Shown here in pieces: positions 21,944 to 32,858 of a stretch of DNA of 64,000 nt. A model generated the notes under the pieces. That model ran no database searches. It was not told the DNA's origin and worked only from the letters and a program-made list of their open reading frames with translations. A program made the translations under genes and the position numbers. This DNA comes from Aspergillus flavus (taxonomy: Eukaryota; Ascomycota; Eurotiomycetes; Eurotiales; Aspergillaceae): the NCBI RefSeq assembly GCF_009017415.1, contig NC_092409.1:2728001-2792000 (forward strand), in the 5' to 3' direction. The stretch's first letter is position 1. The number at the start of each line of letters is the position of its first letter.

Positions 21944-22690
21944 CTAGGAAAGCGCCGCCAGGATGGCACACAAGACACTGGTAGTGACGAAAGCAAGGAT
22001 GTAGAGGTGGTGGAACTCGCCTTCAATCAGGCGTGGCAGCTGCCAGTCGTCTCGAATTATCGCACGCAACTCTAAGCCGCTCTCTTGACCGAAGCAGAAG
22101 ACTACTTCGAGCCAGTCGCGTCGGTTCAGCTTCCCTTGTTCGAACCGTCCGAAGACGTCGAAGCAGTGGTACGAAAGCTCCTCTTGTGGCAAGCTCACAG
22201 CTATGACGAGACCGAAGACGTGTCAAGCTGCAGGGAGAAACAGACCGTAAACGGTTGTTGCGCAGATGAACGACAGAGACAATCGACACACTGTTGCCAG
22301 GGGGCGATTGAACGGGAAGTACCAGTTCACTACGACGCAGACGGAACGGCTGGGGCGACTCTCGACAATCCGGCTCTTGACCCCATCCTCGAGATTGCGC
22401 AGGGTCGTGAAAACGTCGTCTAGAGACCGAACGGCGGCAAGCTGCATGAGGACCCAGCTTGTGTCGACTACCACTGCGCGGATGGGTCGAACGACTGCCG
22501 TCAGAAGTGCCGAGATCCAGGGACTGAGGAATTTCCAGTCGCTAGCGATGTATGCGGAGATGGTTATGGTCGCGAAGATGATCGCAGACCCCGCTGTGAG
22601 ATCGGCGTAGCCGAACAGCGCCAGAACCGAGATGGGCCCAGGGTCGATAATCTCTCCAAACAAAAACATCTGCTCAGCTGGAGAAGTCAT
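21944..22690 (-). CDS. Membrane protein of unknown function, single internal TGA
   Basis: Starting at the ATG at 22688-22690 (MTSPAEQMFLFGEIIDPG), the frame encodes hydrophobic segments (SVLALFGYADL..., GSAIIFATITISAYIA, and RLSLSFICATTVYG). A TGA at 22223-22225 interrupts it; the same frame then continues for 92 codons (VFGLVIAVSLPQEEL ... LYILAFVTTSVLCAILAALS) to a TAG. A 45-nt GT-AG intron at 22201-22245, with a CTTGAC branch-like site, would remove the TGA and keep the frame. A 90-nt intron at 21889-21978 would remove the TAG and fuse this ORF to the coiled-coil ORF. Without these introns the locus would be a nonsense-interrupted gene. I do not recognise the family. Confidence 0.5.
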
Positions 22691-23973
22691 GTTGGGAATG
22701 ATGGCTGTACGGGTTGAACAAGTTGTTTGTCGAAAAAGGTTTGAGAACGGTCTCGAAGAACTGAAATCGCTGTCAGGAGCAACGGCTCGACTGATCTGAG
22801 GAGATCTGATTCGACCAGGTGTGGCTATAAACAGCCAAAGATAATATGAGGATGTATAATATTCACTGTCTGCAAAATGCTTCACGTTCAACAAAGCTTT
22901 GGCCTCTCGAGCGCTGGCGATCGGCTTGAAAGAGATGATGATCGTGAGAGGGGAAGAGAGGAGACTAAGGATGGGAGGGTACAGAAAGGAAGGAAGGAGC
23001 GACACAACGCGTCTGCTAAACAACAACTCCACATAGAACAGTGAACCAATGTCCAGGTGGTAAATCAAGGCATACAGCTTCCTGGAACCAGACAATGGAT
23101 GCCATTAGCCCCAGGTTGATTGGACAAGCAAGGAGGTGGTTTAGCCAGCTGGATGCTTACGCGCAGTGAATATAATAGACACAGACCTGCTTTACAGGAC
23201 TGGTGTGGGGAACTTGTCAAATATACAGACAATGTTCGTCGAGCTTAACAAGATGCAGAGATACTGATGATTATTTCAAGGTCAAGAGAATCACTGCCTA
23301 CATGACAATTATAGGAGTTGGCCTCCATTGGAACAAAGACCCGAGACAATGACCTTTATTAATAATGAGAATTGCATTATATATGCTAGATCCCCGTCAC
23401 ATTGGGGGAGATATCCAAACTACAATGTACATGTAGAAGTCCCTCTTTTGGTATCGACTACAGAAACCTCGTCGTAGTTTATATGTTGTGGCGTTCCGGT
23501 GCCCTATGCGGACTTCGACTCTTAGTGAATATTGGTGATGAACCTTGGATATCCGCCCTAACCACATGACTAGAGTAAGAAGAGGAAGAGAAAGAAGATT
23601 TGACCAGGCCATTAGACTCCAGTATGAGAATGAGAACAACAGCAGAGAACTACATAGTCTACGTATTTTGGAATGATATCTGTCGCATATGTATACTATT
23701 TCTCAGTGCGGTAACAATGATTAAGATAATAATACATCCATATCCGTGCATCTTCCCTTTTCAATCAAGGTTGAGCGATAATCGTGTAGATCAAACGATG
23801 GATGTAAGAATAGCTCTTAGCAAGAATACATCCCCGAGCTATCTACCGATAATGTATACCGTGACAGAGAAATTATATACAACAGTACTATCACCACGAC
23901 CAAACCCTAACAACCATGCATATTTCAAACCTCCAACACCTACAAACCAGTCAGCACATCAATCCCTCAAGAC
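22691..23973. other. Intergenic region
   Basis: This covers the upstream region of the membrane ORF (-) and the 3' side of the GNAT gene (-). The membrane frame stays open upstream to 23095 but this extension has no ATG with coding-like context and probably lies in the leader. The section at 23100-23970 is AT-rich with only short frames. No supported gene. Confidence 0.45.
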
Positions 23974-24635
23974 CTATTCAATAATAAAACTCACCATATC
24001 ATACCACCCCCCACCCGCAAACCGAGACGGACTCGGCCCCCGATTCATAAATCCCGCACTCTCATAAAACCGAATCAGATAATCATGACATATCAGCATG
24101 ATTTGATCTGCCTCTATGCCCGCATTCCTGATATACTCCACATACGCCTTAACAAGACACTTCCCCACCCCCGTCCCTTGATACTCAGGCAGGACTGCAA
24201 CAGAATGAACCGCGATATTAGTACCGCGCGGATCATTGCCGATGACCTCTCCATCTATTATCACAGGGTCGTTGGGAGAGCGAGATTGCCAGCCACTGGG
24301 CATTTCTATAGAGCCTTCCTCTATCGTTGTCGAGAGGGATCGAATAGCAATGACATGCGCGATGAGTTGTTCCGTGTCATTTGTTTTGATAAAGAGACCG
24401 AGGCAGAGTTCGGGGGTTTGGTTGAGCCGGTATGAGAAATATATATGATTAAGTATGCGATATTGATGTTGATTGGGGTTAGGGGGTTAGGTACCTTTTC
24501 TTCTGAACATCTCTCGTGCTCCACGAATGAACTTTCAACGTTGACGCAGGATTTGAGATCTGCGTCGGTTAGAGGGCGAGTGAAGGCGTTTAGTCCGGTT
24601 AGGGCTGGAGATTGTAGGGGGTTGGTTGATGCCAT
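23974..24635 (-). CDS. GNAT N-acetyltransferase, AANAT-like; intron acceptor missing
   Basis: Exon 1 (24495-24635, MASTNPLQSPALTGL...CSEEK) and exon 2 (starting at about 24438, FSYRLNQTPELCLGLF) together give about 201 residues. This matches the layout of fungal arylalkylamine/polyamine-type acetyltransferases: RPLTDADLKSCVNVESS at the N-terminus, and the acetyl-CoA-binding motif Q-x-x-G-x-G at 134-139 within VAVLPEYQGTGVGKCLVKAY. The donor GTACCT at 24494 is good, but there is no AG dinucleotide on the coding strand between it and about 24322, well inside exon 2, so no canonical acceptor exists. The acceptor may have been lost (ATATAT before TTC) and the gene may be inactive. The substrate is unknown. 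Confidence 0.7.
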
Positions 24636-24693
24636 TGTAGGGATGGTTTTAGGTTGGGTTATTTTGTAGATGTTGCACTCGAAGGTATATTTC

Positions 24694-24706
24694 TTTTTTA
24701 TATATA
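24694..24706 (-). promoter_or_regulatory. TATA-like box of the GNAT gene
   Basis: The minus strand reads TATATAAAAAA about 60-70 bp upstream of the GNAT start codon, the right sense and distance for a core promoter element in a short-leader fungal gene. Sequence match only. Confidence 0.4.
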
Positions 24707-25288
24707 CATTAGCTACTTGCAAAAGAGTCATACTGTTAGGAGTCATTACTCACATGCAGGCTGTGGATCCGGGTCTACTCCGTAATACAGAGTCCTTCTG
24801 GGACCAAAACTCCCGCGAATCAGAGAAGATAAAATTTAGAGTGACCGCGCCCTGCGCCCACGCCTTGCGCCGCTAAGTGGGTCGTTCGTGAACCATCCAC
24901 ACTTACTTAGGCCGAGTAGGTGTTGTGTTCAAACTATTGCAACAAGTTGGTCAACATTATAGTACTGGAGGTTTTAAAATCGTGTGATATTCTTGCTTGG
25001 CTGCTAGTCTAGGTATAGAGCTTTTGTAGGGAGCGGAATTAACCTGCAGGTTCAAGTAGTACGGTTTATGATATATAGTATGTGCTTTGCGTTACATATA
25101 TGTGCATGGTTTCCACTTGACATTGAGATTTTGGCAAAGAATACAGTTATTTACCTGCCAAAACAACATCTGTCCATCGCTATAAGCTGAATGCTATCGC
25201 TTATCTCATAATCAACTCGACCTTTTCAAGTCCTATACCGGTCCAGCTGCAAATCCAAATTACGTCTGTCGATTTCCGACTTCCGGAC
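24707..25288. other. Divergent promoter region
   Basis: This lies between the 5' ends of the GNAT gene (-) and the arrestin-like gene (+). Apart from the TATA-like box just left of it, I see AT-rich sequence without a repeat or a supported ORF. Confidence 0.45.
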
Positions 25289-26709
25289 ATGAAGTGCAAT
25301 GTTATCTCTGAATTATGGTTCACGCGACGACCTAGAATATGCATCGACCTCAGAGGCCAGAAGGAGGGCCCTGTCAGTTCGTATACAACTTCAGATAAGA
25401 TAGAAGGTACCGCAACGATCATTGCAGACCATGACACTAAATACGATCACATCAAAATTACATTCGAAGGTGCTACTCGCCCACCATTTTTAGCGATCAA
25501 AGGCATGGCTAATAAGGGAAATAAGGAACTACCCGTGTATATACTGAGAGACCAGCCTCCGTGCCTAGAGGCCGCTATCTTGCCGTCTGGGACACCTTCC
25601 TTAGGATGCAGCATCCTCTGGACACAAGCCTACAGCCCAACGAACGCGTGCTCAGGAAAGGCCAGCCGGTCACCATCCCCTTCACGTTTACTATCCCAGA
25701 TCGCTTACCCCCCCAAAGTTGCGAACATCCGGTGGATCATGATTATGTCCATAAAAGACATACTCGACTCCCTCCAACACTGGAGGATTCTAGAATCACC
25801 AGCAGTAACAAATCCCCGAGCGATGAACTAAGCCCGAAAATGTGTCGAATAGACTACTTCGTCAAAGTCACAATCCAGAGACACTCAGAAGTGGGGCCAT
25901 TGGCAGCCCGAGTTAAGAAAGTGCATTTAGTGCCTGTCCACGACGATGGACTGCCCTTAGTCGTCTGTGTTGACGAGAAAGATTATTGTTGGCGGAAGGA
26001 GATAGAATTCCGACGTGGTATGCTGAGGAATAGTATGGGGAGGCTTCAAATGGTTGCTTCGCAACCGGGACCTATACTTGTTACACTAGGGTGCAGGGCA
26101 TCTGAGCTTGTAAGGTCGGCTGTAACGGCGCATATTCGTTTCGATCCAGTCGGAGATGAGCCACCACCGGTCCTAAAGTGCTTGCGGACCAAGCTCAAAG
26201 CGTCAACCTTTTATGCCTCCTGTCCATGGACTAATATACCCTCTTATTCCACTATGCCACGTCCCTGCATCCACCCTGGGCCCTTCGAGAGGACTATACC
26301 AGTGTCATCACTCTGTGTTGCGTCTGTGGAATGGAAAAAACAGGAGCTGGACGCCAGCAGAGATTTTAATGATCATGCTCCCGTACTGTGTCCCCAGAAG
26401 CCTATAATAAGAAATTCCGCTATTCATTATACGGCCTGTCTGATTGTCCCTATCACACTCCCACGAAACAGGACTCTTGTACCAACGTTCCACTCGTGCT
26501 TTATCTCCCGGACATATACGCTCGAGATTGAGCTTCTTTACCATACTACCTATGTGTCTATGCCGACGGCGATTAAGCTCAAAGTACCGCTTCATATCGC
26601 ATCGTCACGGAGACCAGATGATCCCAGACATAATTCTTTCGATCTTGCAATTTCTTCATTGCCAGGAGGGTCAACAGCGCAAGGACAAGTGCTACCAGGA
26701 TATAACTGA
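25289..26709 (+). CDS. Arrestin-like domain protein
   Basis: Exon 1 (25289-25469) starts MKCNVISELWFTRRPRICI; an intron at 25470-25525 (GTGCTA...TAAG, 56 nt) joins KYDHIKITFEG to TTRVYTERPASVP in exon 2 (25526-26709), giving 454 residues. The order of features, an N-terminal beta-rich segment with SYTTSDKIEGTATI and ITFEGTTR, then KGQPVTIPFTFTIPDRL and LPPTLED, is that of fungal arrestin-N-like proteins found in many Aspergillus genomes. The C-terminal half (FRRGMLRNSMGRL ... LYHTTYVSMPTAIKLKVPL) fits the second arrestin lobe. I see no PY motif, so a role as a Rsp5 adaptor is not shown. The in-frame ATG at 25289 is the first available. Confidence 0.75.
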
Positions 26710-27394
26710 TGCCCGTATTCTGCGCCAACGATCTGATGCGTATGGAGTGTAATAGTGATTAATATATCGTTTGTACGTTCCCTAAGTTAGATCTGCAGAG
26801 ATGAAAATGATTTGATTAAGGAGATGTATTGGTATACTTGCCTAAAGTCGTAGGATGTTGGCTTCGGGCTGATTCCATCACGATTGTCACCCAACCTTGT
26901 CTGTATACGAGGTTCATAAGCTCAATAATATTCTAGCCTGGATCGAGAGATTAGACATTACCGACCCTTACACTTTTAATGTTATGAGAAGATTTCTCAT
27001 CAGTATAATTTTGTTGGATGGTTGATGTATGGGATATCTCGTCTGCTGGGCCATATTGATGGTATCATTCTTCATGACCTGTCTCCGAAGGAGGTGGTGT
27101 TGGGTAGCTTTGCACTAGTTGAAGTTCTGTTGTAAAGACACCACTTTTATTCTCTCTTGAACTTATGTAATTCGTACACTCATTTGACCACACCCGGTCT
27201 CCACACTAGCTGCTGGAATCAGCAAGAGCACTTCCATGCGTTCCATAGTTATCCTGTGGTAGAACTAGACTGCACTATATGAAATGCTTGAGATTGGGAA
27301 AACCCACTATCTCGAAGCGAAAGTAACCATTCTTTCTTTCAACTATATACTAATTCGAAATGAAATATATGTGTTGGTAGAAAAAAAGGACTTC
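26710..27394. other. Convergent 3' intergenic region
   Basis: The stretch lies between the 3' ends of the arrestin-like gene (+) and the oxygenase gene (-). It is AT-rich, with no supported ORF, RNA gene or repeat. Confidence 0.5.
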
Positions 27395-30360
27395 TCATTG
27401 TCCGAAAGGACGCTTAGCTGGCACGGTGCGTTGAACCATATTCCTAAGACCAGGAGGTGCGGGAAGTGCAGGTAGGTCATCGGGAAGTACGAGATTCTGG
27501 TGAGAAAGGATAGAGTGATATTGATTTCCAAGCATGTCCTCCAGGTAGCCCTTTTGAGACAATTTGTCCAGCACAGAGTTCGCGATCTGTACTCGTGCGA
27601 CCCAGGCTTTGAAGTCGGAAACAAGCAGAGCTTGTGTTTTTTCAACTCGCAGTTTGTGCGGGTTGGCTCTAACGATAGTTGTAGTGAAGAAAGTCTTATC
27701 AATTTGCTGATCCAGATGGTTCCTGCGTTTTTCACCCAGCGCGAAATCCTTCGTTGTGCTGGACGGGTCATCGATGAAATCGCGTAGAGAGGCACAGTTG
27801 AGGTAGATACACCGGATGGTCGTCTTCTTTTTCCAGTCGGGCGGTGGTGATGGAGGGGCCTTTTTGACGTAGTCACGCACATATTTGGCCAGCATATGTT
27901 TCATAAATCGCCGTTCACTTCCGGTAGAGGAACGCTCTGTTGTATCTATGTGTGCGCAGATGCCGTTCGCAACTGGGAACAGGAAGTCATGGAAAGTACT
28001 TTCCTCTGTCCCTTCCTTGACATCTAAGGTGTATTCAGTAAGGGTGTTGATTAATTTCGTGCTGTCGTTGCCCGTGGCATCAGCAAACTGAATCAACTTA
28101 ACTACCAGGCTCGGGGAAATCCGCAAATTATTGCTGGGCCCATCGTAGCCGGAAGTCCCTCCGTATAGACCTCGCGTATGGTGTGAGCTTGTCACACTTT
28201 CAATATTGAAAGATGCCACAACCTTTGAGAAAAGCGCTTTAAGCACTGCATCTGCCTCTTCCTTGTCAAATTTCCCAGAAAGTGAGTAGTCATGAGCTGA
28301 TGTAATGAATGCCACAAGAAAAGCCGTGTTGTCCAGCTTGGTTTCCAAGGAGGGCATGATACTGATGCAGTCAGCACTGTAAATTCTTGCTCCAAATAGG
28401 AACGTCTTTACCTTGAGAGCACCCCCTTTTCGGGGTAATCGCTTATCACTTTTGCCAGATCATGCCCCTCTGATTCTGAGCCTCCATTATGAGTAGGGAG
28501 TAATTTATCGAATTTCATTTCATAATGCTCATTAACTAAGTCGGAAAACATTTCTTTGTATCGAGAAAGAGATTGCTTGTCGTTAGACCTTCCACTCATT
28601 TTGCTTAGGCTGCAGGTGTAGGTCAGTGTTTTGAACGCTATACAATAGTATGTCTTCAACTTACGAGGAGTGAATAGCGTCACGGCTTATTTGTGGGACA
28701 ATCTTGGCTATTTGAGAAAATTGAGCGGTTCGAGAGGGAAAAGACTTCTCAAGCCACTCCATAGCCCGGCAGAATAATTCTACATCAGAAAGTTCAAGAG
28801 CAATCTGCAGGATCTTGTGTTGCACTTCTTGTGGGCTGACACGCCGTCTGTAGCGGCAACACCCTGGAGTAATCATCCTACAGACCTGTAAGAGCTTTTG
28901 CCTGGCCAGCATGTCATTTGGTCGTTCTGACAAGTCACGGTGATAATCTTCTAGGACACTTTTAGCATTGCCGTAGCCATGCTTGAACCGCTGAAAGGTG
29001 AACAAGAAGTGAAACCTTCTTGGGAAGATTAAGACGCCCTAGGGATCTGCCATCAGAAGCCAGAATATACAGGATGCTAGCAGAGTGCGTATGGGTCACT
29101 ATGAACAACATAGAAACTTACCGTCTCGTGGTAAAAGTGGGTTGCCGAAGCACCCTCATTGCCCGTGAAGCCTTGAAAGTCTTCCTTATCGGGATCGCGA
29201 TCGAAAACACTCGTTTGGATTAGCATGTCCTTAGGGAACGGTATATCCCTTCCGACAGCAATGCCTCCTGAGTCAACCACATGCGACAACGTAAGGCTAG
29301 ATTCAATTAGATAGTCAATACGATGAGTGCCATTACCTCCCCGACCATAGGAGCCGCCGTAGAAGGACCCATCATCCTCAACTGCACCCATTTCCTTTTT
29401 CTCAATGTTGGCTAGGAAGATATCGAAACCGGCCCTTTGGCATGCACCCCGGAGTTCTGCAAAACGACACTGGTCAACCCCTTTCAGTCGAGAAAAGTTA
29501 AGCGCCGCATTGGTATACTGGTGTCCAAGCACATAAATAAGGGCTGACGGGCAAGTGTCATGGATGCGATTATTCCAACCATCTAAATATGGTATGGGGT
29601 CTACTCCAGCGGCACGGGCCCAAGGATCAAGCAGACGAGTAATGTTCTCGGTGCTACTGCCACGAGATTCCAGCAGAGCGGTTGACGGGCGATGTATTAA
29701 GTTGTAAATTAGGACAACCCTATATCCGGATGTAACAGGCTTCACCTCGTGAGTGACATCTGCATACCAAGCAGCCCATGAAATCCCAAATTCGGAGGTT
29801 GGCGCTGTTTGAAACTTGAGCTGATCCCGACTATGAGAGACGATCACATCCCCCCCTTCGTGTTTTGACGGGAGACACACAGCGAGTGTGCCGAACATGC
29901 CATCGGCCTTTTCAGAATCTCGGTGGGGTAGAAAGAATGCGCCCTCCTCGTAGATAAGTAATTTGTATAGCTTGGCCTTGACCTCCCGCCCATTTGCCGT
30001 AAGGCCAAGACCAGTTACAGCTTTGTCCACGAACAATTCAACCTGCAGTTGCCATCTGGGGTTCTGGAGAGCAAACTGGCTTGCGTCAAGTTGCCAACTT
30101 TTCCGTACTGATTCGTCTACCAGGGTTTCAGTGCCCTTTCCGTAGGGGCTCGGATGGCAGGACTGGATTATTGCCTTCGCATGCTCAGTTGATATAGGAA
30201 GCCCTATGTTCCCCACATCTGGAATGTAGAGGCCAGGATTGACGGCGGTATCAATATTCGCACTCGTCATAAACGATCCTGTGGACCGAACTTTGTCTAG
30301 CACGAGATTGAGACCATTTTTAATGTCAATAGGGTCATTTTCATTATTAGATGGGGCCAT
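27395..30360 (-). CDS. Large 2OG-Fe(II) dioxygenase-domain protein
   Basis: Exons 29122-30360, 28665-28990, 28412-28609 and 27395-28376 join in frame to 914 residues (introns 131, 55 and 35 nt). The N-terminal domain holds the double-stranded beta-helix ligands: H146 and D148 in FFLPHRDSEKADG, H204 in ADVTHEVKPV, and the 2-oxoglutarate-binding Arg R214 in SGYRVVLIYNL. This is the prolyl-4-hydroxylase-like 2OG oxygenase superfamily seen in many fungal proteins of unknown substrate. The remaining 500 or so residues contain helical charged segments and a Pro-rich linker (KKAPPSPPPDWKKK) without a domain I can name. I chose MAPSNNEND at 30360; an in-frame ATG at 30438 would add 26 residues. The third intron is unusually short. 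Confidence 0.78.
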
Positions 30361-30491
30361 TTCCCCCCTTTGGATGTATGTGTGTGTGTGTATAGGGGGA
30401 AAATGCATGGAACAATAGTATAGTTGTTGACTGTCCAATGTCGCTGTGGGTGCGGAGAATCGCGTCGCGTTCTACCAGTGAAAATCTTTGT

Positions 30492-30548
30492 TTGTCCGTA
30501 AGCTCGATTTAGTCCGGTGCCAGTAGACTAAATCGAGCTTACGGACAA
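30492..30548. repeat. Perfect 23-bp inverted repeat with 11-nt loop
   Basis: The left arm at 30492-30514 and the right arm at 30526-30548 are exact reverse complements (each contains GTCCGTAAGCTCGATTTAGTC or its complement), separated by CGGTGCCAGTA. It lies about 130 bp upstream of the oxygenase start codon. The form fits a foldback element, two abutting transposon ends after internal deletion, or an RNA hairpin in the 5' leader. Confidence 0.9.
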
Positions 30549-31046
30549 TGTAAAATATTACCAAGCTTTACCAACAGCAACACGCTATTTCTCAGCCAAT
30601 TGAGTCTATATATAAGGTTTCACTATATAATCTACCAATTATGATTCATGTAAATAACTAACCCGAGCAATGACTAACCCGGTTCCGACTCTTCCAACCG
30701 TATTTACTTAACCGCTTTTAAACACTTTTACAACAGTAGCCCCTAAAAGTTAGGAGGCGTTGTAATCCCTAAGCTTAACTCCTCCTTCTACTAAATGGCC
30801 CACCTACTTGATCATTGCTGCTTGCTCACACTGTGAATATATCCTAAGGTCGCATACATTCATCTTGTAGCCTAGCCTTGCTCACCCATAGAGCAGCGAG
30901 CTCTAGAGGGCGCTTTTATTTTTGGCTGAGTTTACATGACTAGCTTAAGTACGGCTGAGCGGACGGGAAGAAGTGATCCAAATCCTATGGTCGCCTATAT
31001 TTATGTATTTAAAACCTTGGAGCCTTTTGTACATATATTCCAGTGC
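30549..31046. other. Intergenic AT-rich region beside the hairpin
   Basis: This covers the distal upstream region of the oxygenase gene (-) and the 3' side of the C2H2 regulator (-). It has many short AT-rich tracts and no supported ORF. Together with the hairpin it may be the rest of a degraded mobile element, but no transposase sequence is visible. Confidence 0.4.
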
Positions 31047-32858
31047 TTACACGTAGTCTGTGTGTAGAGATTGCGTGAATGAGAGACTATCGAATAAGGA
31101 CAAAGCTTGCTCGTTGTTGGCCGGATTGTTTGGCCGCTCAATATGTTCACGGCGAAACGCAGCAAGCCACTCTGGATTGTCGAAGATGGTCTGGTCCCAT
31201 GGGTCTTCAGAATCATATACTAGTCTCCTTGACTCTTGCTGGAGCATCTCATCTGTAGGGATAATCCCTTGCGCTAATTTCTGTCGTGTGTAGCGACCTA
31301 AGTGTGATGCCAGTACTTCTAATAACGAATTCAGAGGATTATTAGAATCTCGACCCGAGGACAAAGCTTGTACCGGAGCATTGGGAGTATTGCTTTCGAT
31401 TGCAGTATTCCAATCTAGTCGTGATGTGATCTGGTCCAGCTGATCTTTCGCATGGACGTTGGTTACCGAAAACGGTACGAGGCAGCGAGAATCGTGGCCG
31501 ATATAATAAGGAGGCAGGCTATTGGTCACTTGCTTAGTGATCTCTGGTGGAAAGTCATGTTCACCTTTCCAGCAATCCATAGTTGATCCATTGCGAAAAT
31601 GACTAGCTATATGATCAACGCGCTCCTCCCAGGACGACAGCCTCCTGTCACAGAACCCACAACGTGATGTTACTGTCGGAGCCGGTGTTTTCCAGTCATC
31701 AATTATAGGTATGACTTCGAGATTGTGTGTGAGGCGCAGATGTTGCACTAAATGATCTTTGCGGCGAAAGGTACGGGTACCACTCAAGCATGCTTGGTAA
31801 TTGTGCTCGTCGAAATGTTCTGTCCCTGGTTCCAGCATATTACAGTATGCGCAGTGTCGCCGCCCTGTGATAGGCGAGGTCACAGATGCACCGTGGGGTG
31901 TGCATGTCCAACTCTCAAGATTTAGATGGAGTGTCTTTTCATGTCGAGCCCAGTCATATTTTGTTCTGAACTGGTCGCAACAGAAGGTGCAACAAAATTT
32001 GCGACCTGATTTAGCGCTTTTACTTTTAAGAACTCGTCCAGTAGACCGCCTGTTCGATGTTGTCGTTGAATCGTGTGATCTTCTCGAGGTGCTAGATTTG
32101 ACCGATGCGGTAGATGGATGTGAAGAGACACTTGGAGCGCTACTATGTGAGCTGACCGTTGATACCGGTCGACGAAAACCGCTGAATGGGTCATTTCCTT
32201 CAACAGGAACTGGGCTTCCAAACGTGGAACCTTCTAGTTGTGTACCTGCGGATGGGAGGTTTTTCAATGTGTTCATAATTGCGGACATGGATGCTGGCTC
32301 GTCTTCAGGAGGCGATTCTTGCCATCGCTGCATTGGATCAGGAGCGTACAAAGGGTTTGGAATAAACTGGGGCGTGGCCCCTTTTGCTGTTCTTTGAAGA
32401 GAATACCGGCTTCTCCTTCTTGGAAGACCACGACTGTCATTTGAGCCGAGTGGATAAGTAGACTGCAGTCTCGACTGCTGAAGCCAACTGTTTTTGTTGT
32501 CAAGGTGTCCATCGTTTATCTCACTTGGCGGAAGTAAAGGCGCCTGCGGGGCAAAAGTCTCATTTAACCAGTGAGATGGTGAATCATTTGGAGTATAGCC
32601 TGTATACCACTCATTATTTTGAAGCCACGGCACGTCTTGAAGGCTTGCAGTAGGCCAAGAAGTCGCTTGCCCTTCTGGTAAGGTGTTGCTATATTCAAGA
32701 GGTCTGTTGGAGTTAGGATTCAATACACGATTGCTTGCCAATTCGTCCAATGTATGAGGTTCAGGGTTTAAGGTGGTGAGGCGTCCAGTGGCCTGTGGGT
32801 CAATATCATCAAGGCCATAAAGCGAGGACGGATCGATGATAAGATAATTGTGATCCAC
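31047..32858 (-). CDS. C2H2 zinc-finger transcription factor
   Basis: A single exon of 603 residues starts MDHNYLIIDPSSLYG. Residues 1-280 are Ser/Thr/Pro-rich, ending in a Ser-rich and basic stretch (STASVKSSTSRRS, LKSKSAKSGRK). Zinc-finger elements follow: about 290-311 (CTFCCDQFRTKYDWARHEKTLH), a divergent one at about 336-378 (CAYCNMLEPG ... HLRLTH), and about 400-420 (CGFCDRRLSSWEERVDHIASH). The pattern, fingers separated by long loops and followed by a helical C-terminal region, is common in unnamed Pezizomycotina regulators. It probably acts in the nucleus; target genes cannot be inferred. No intron is needed. Confidence 0.82.
   Translation of the reverse strand: MDHNYLIIDPSSLYGLDDIDPQATGRLTTLNPEPHTLDELASNRVLNPNSNRPLEYSNTLPEGQATSWPTASLQDVPWLQNNEWYTGYTPNDSPSHWLNETFAPQAPLLPPSEINDGHLDNKNSWLQQSRLQSTYPLGSNDSRGLPRRRSRYSLQRTAKGATPQFIPNPLYAPDPMQRWQESPPEDEPASMSAIMNTLKNLPSAGTQLEGSTFGSPVPVEGNDPFSGFRRPVSTVSSHSSAPSVSSHPSTASVKSSTSRRSHDSTTTSNRRSTGRVLKSKSAKSGRKFCCTFCCDQFRTKYDWARHEKTLHLNLESWTCTPHGASVTSPITGRRHCAYCNMLEPGTEHFDEHNYQACLSGTRTFRRKDHLVQHLRLTHNLEVIPIIDDWKTPAPTVTSRCGFCDRRLSSWEERVDHIASHFRNGSTMDCWKGEHDFPPEITKQVTNSLPPYYIGHDSRCLVPFSVTNVHAKDQLDQITSRLDWNTAIESNTPNAPVQALSSGRDSNNPLNSLLEVLASHLGRYTRQKLAQGIIPTDEMLQQESRRLVYDSEDPWDQTIFDNPEWLAAFRREHIERPNNPANNEQALSLFDSLSFTQSLHTDYV

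Noticed and set aside
20561..22075. Plus-strand ORFs of 181 and 207 codons opposite the coiled-coil gene
   Set aside because: They are antisense shadows caused by the codon bias of the coiled-coil frame and have no recognisable motif.
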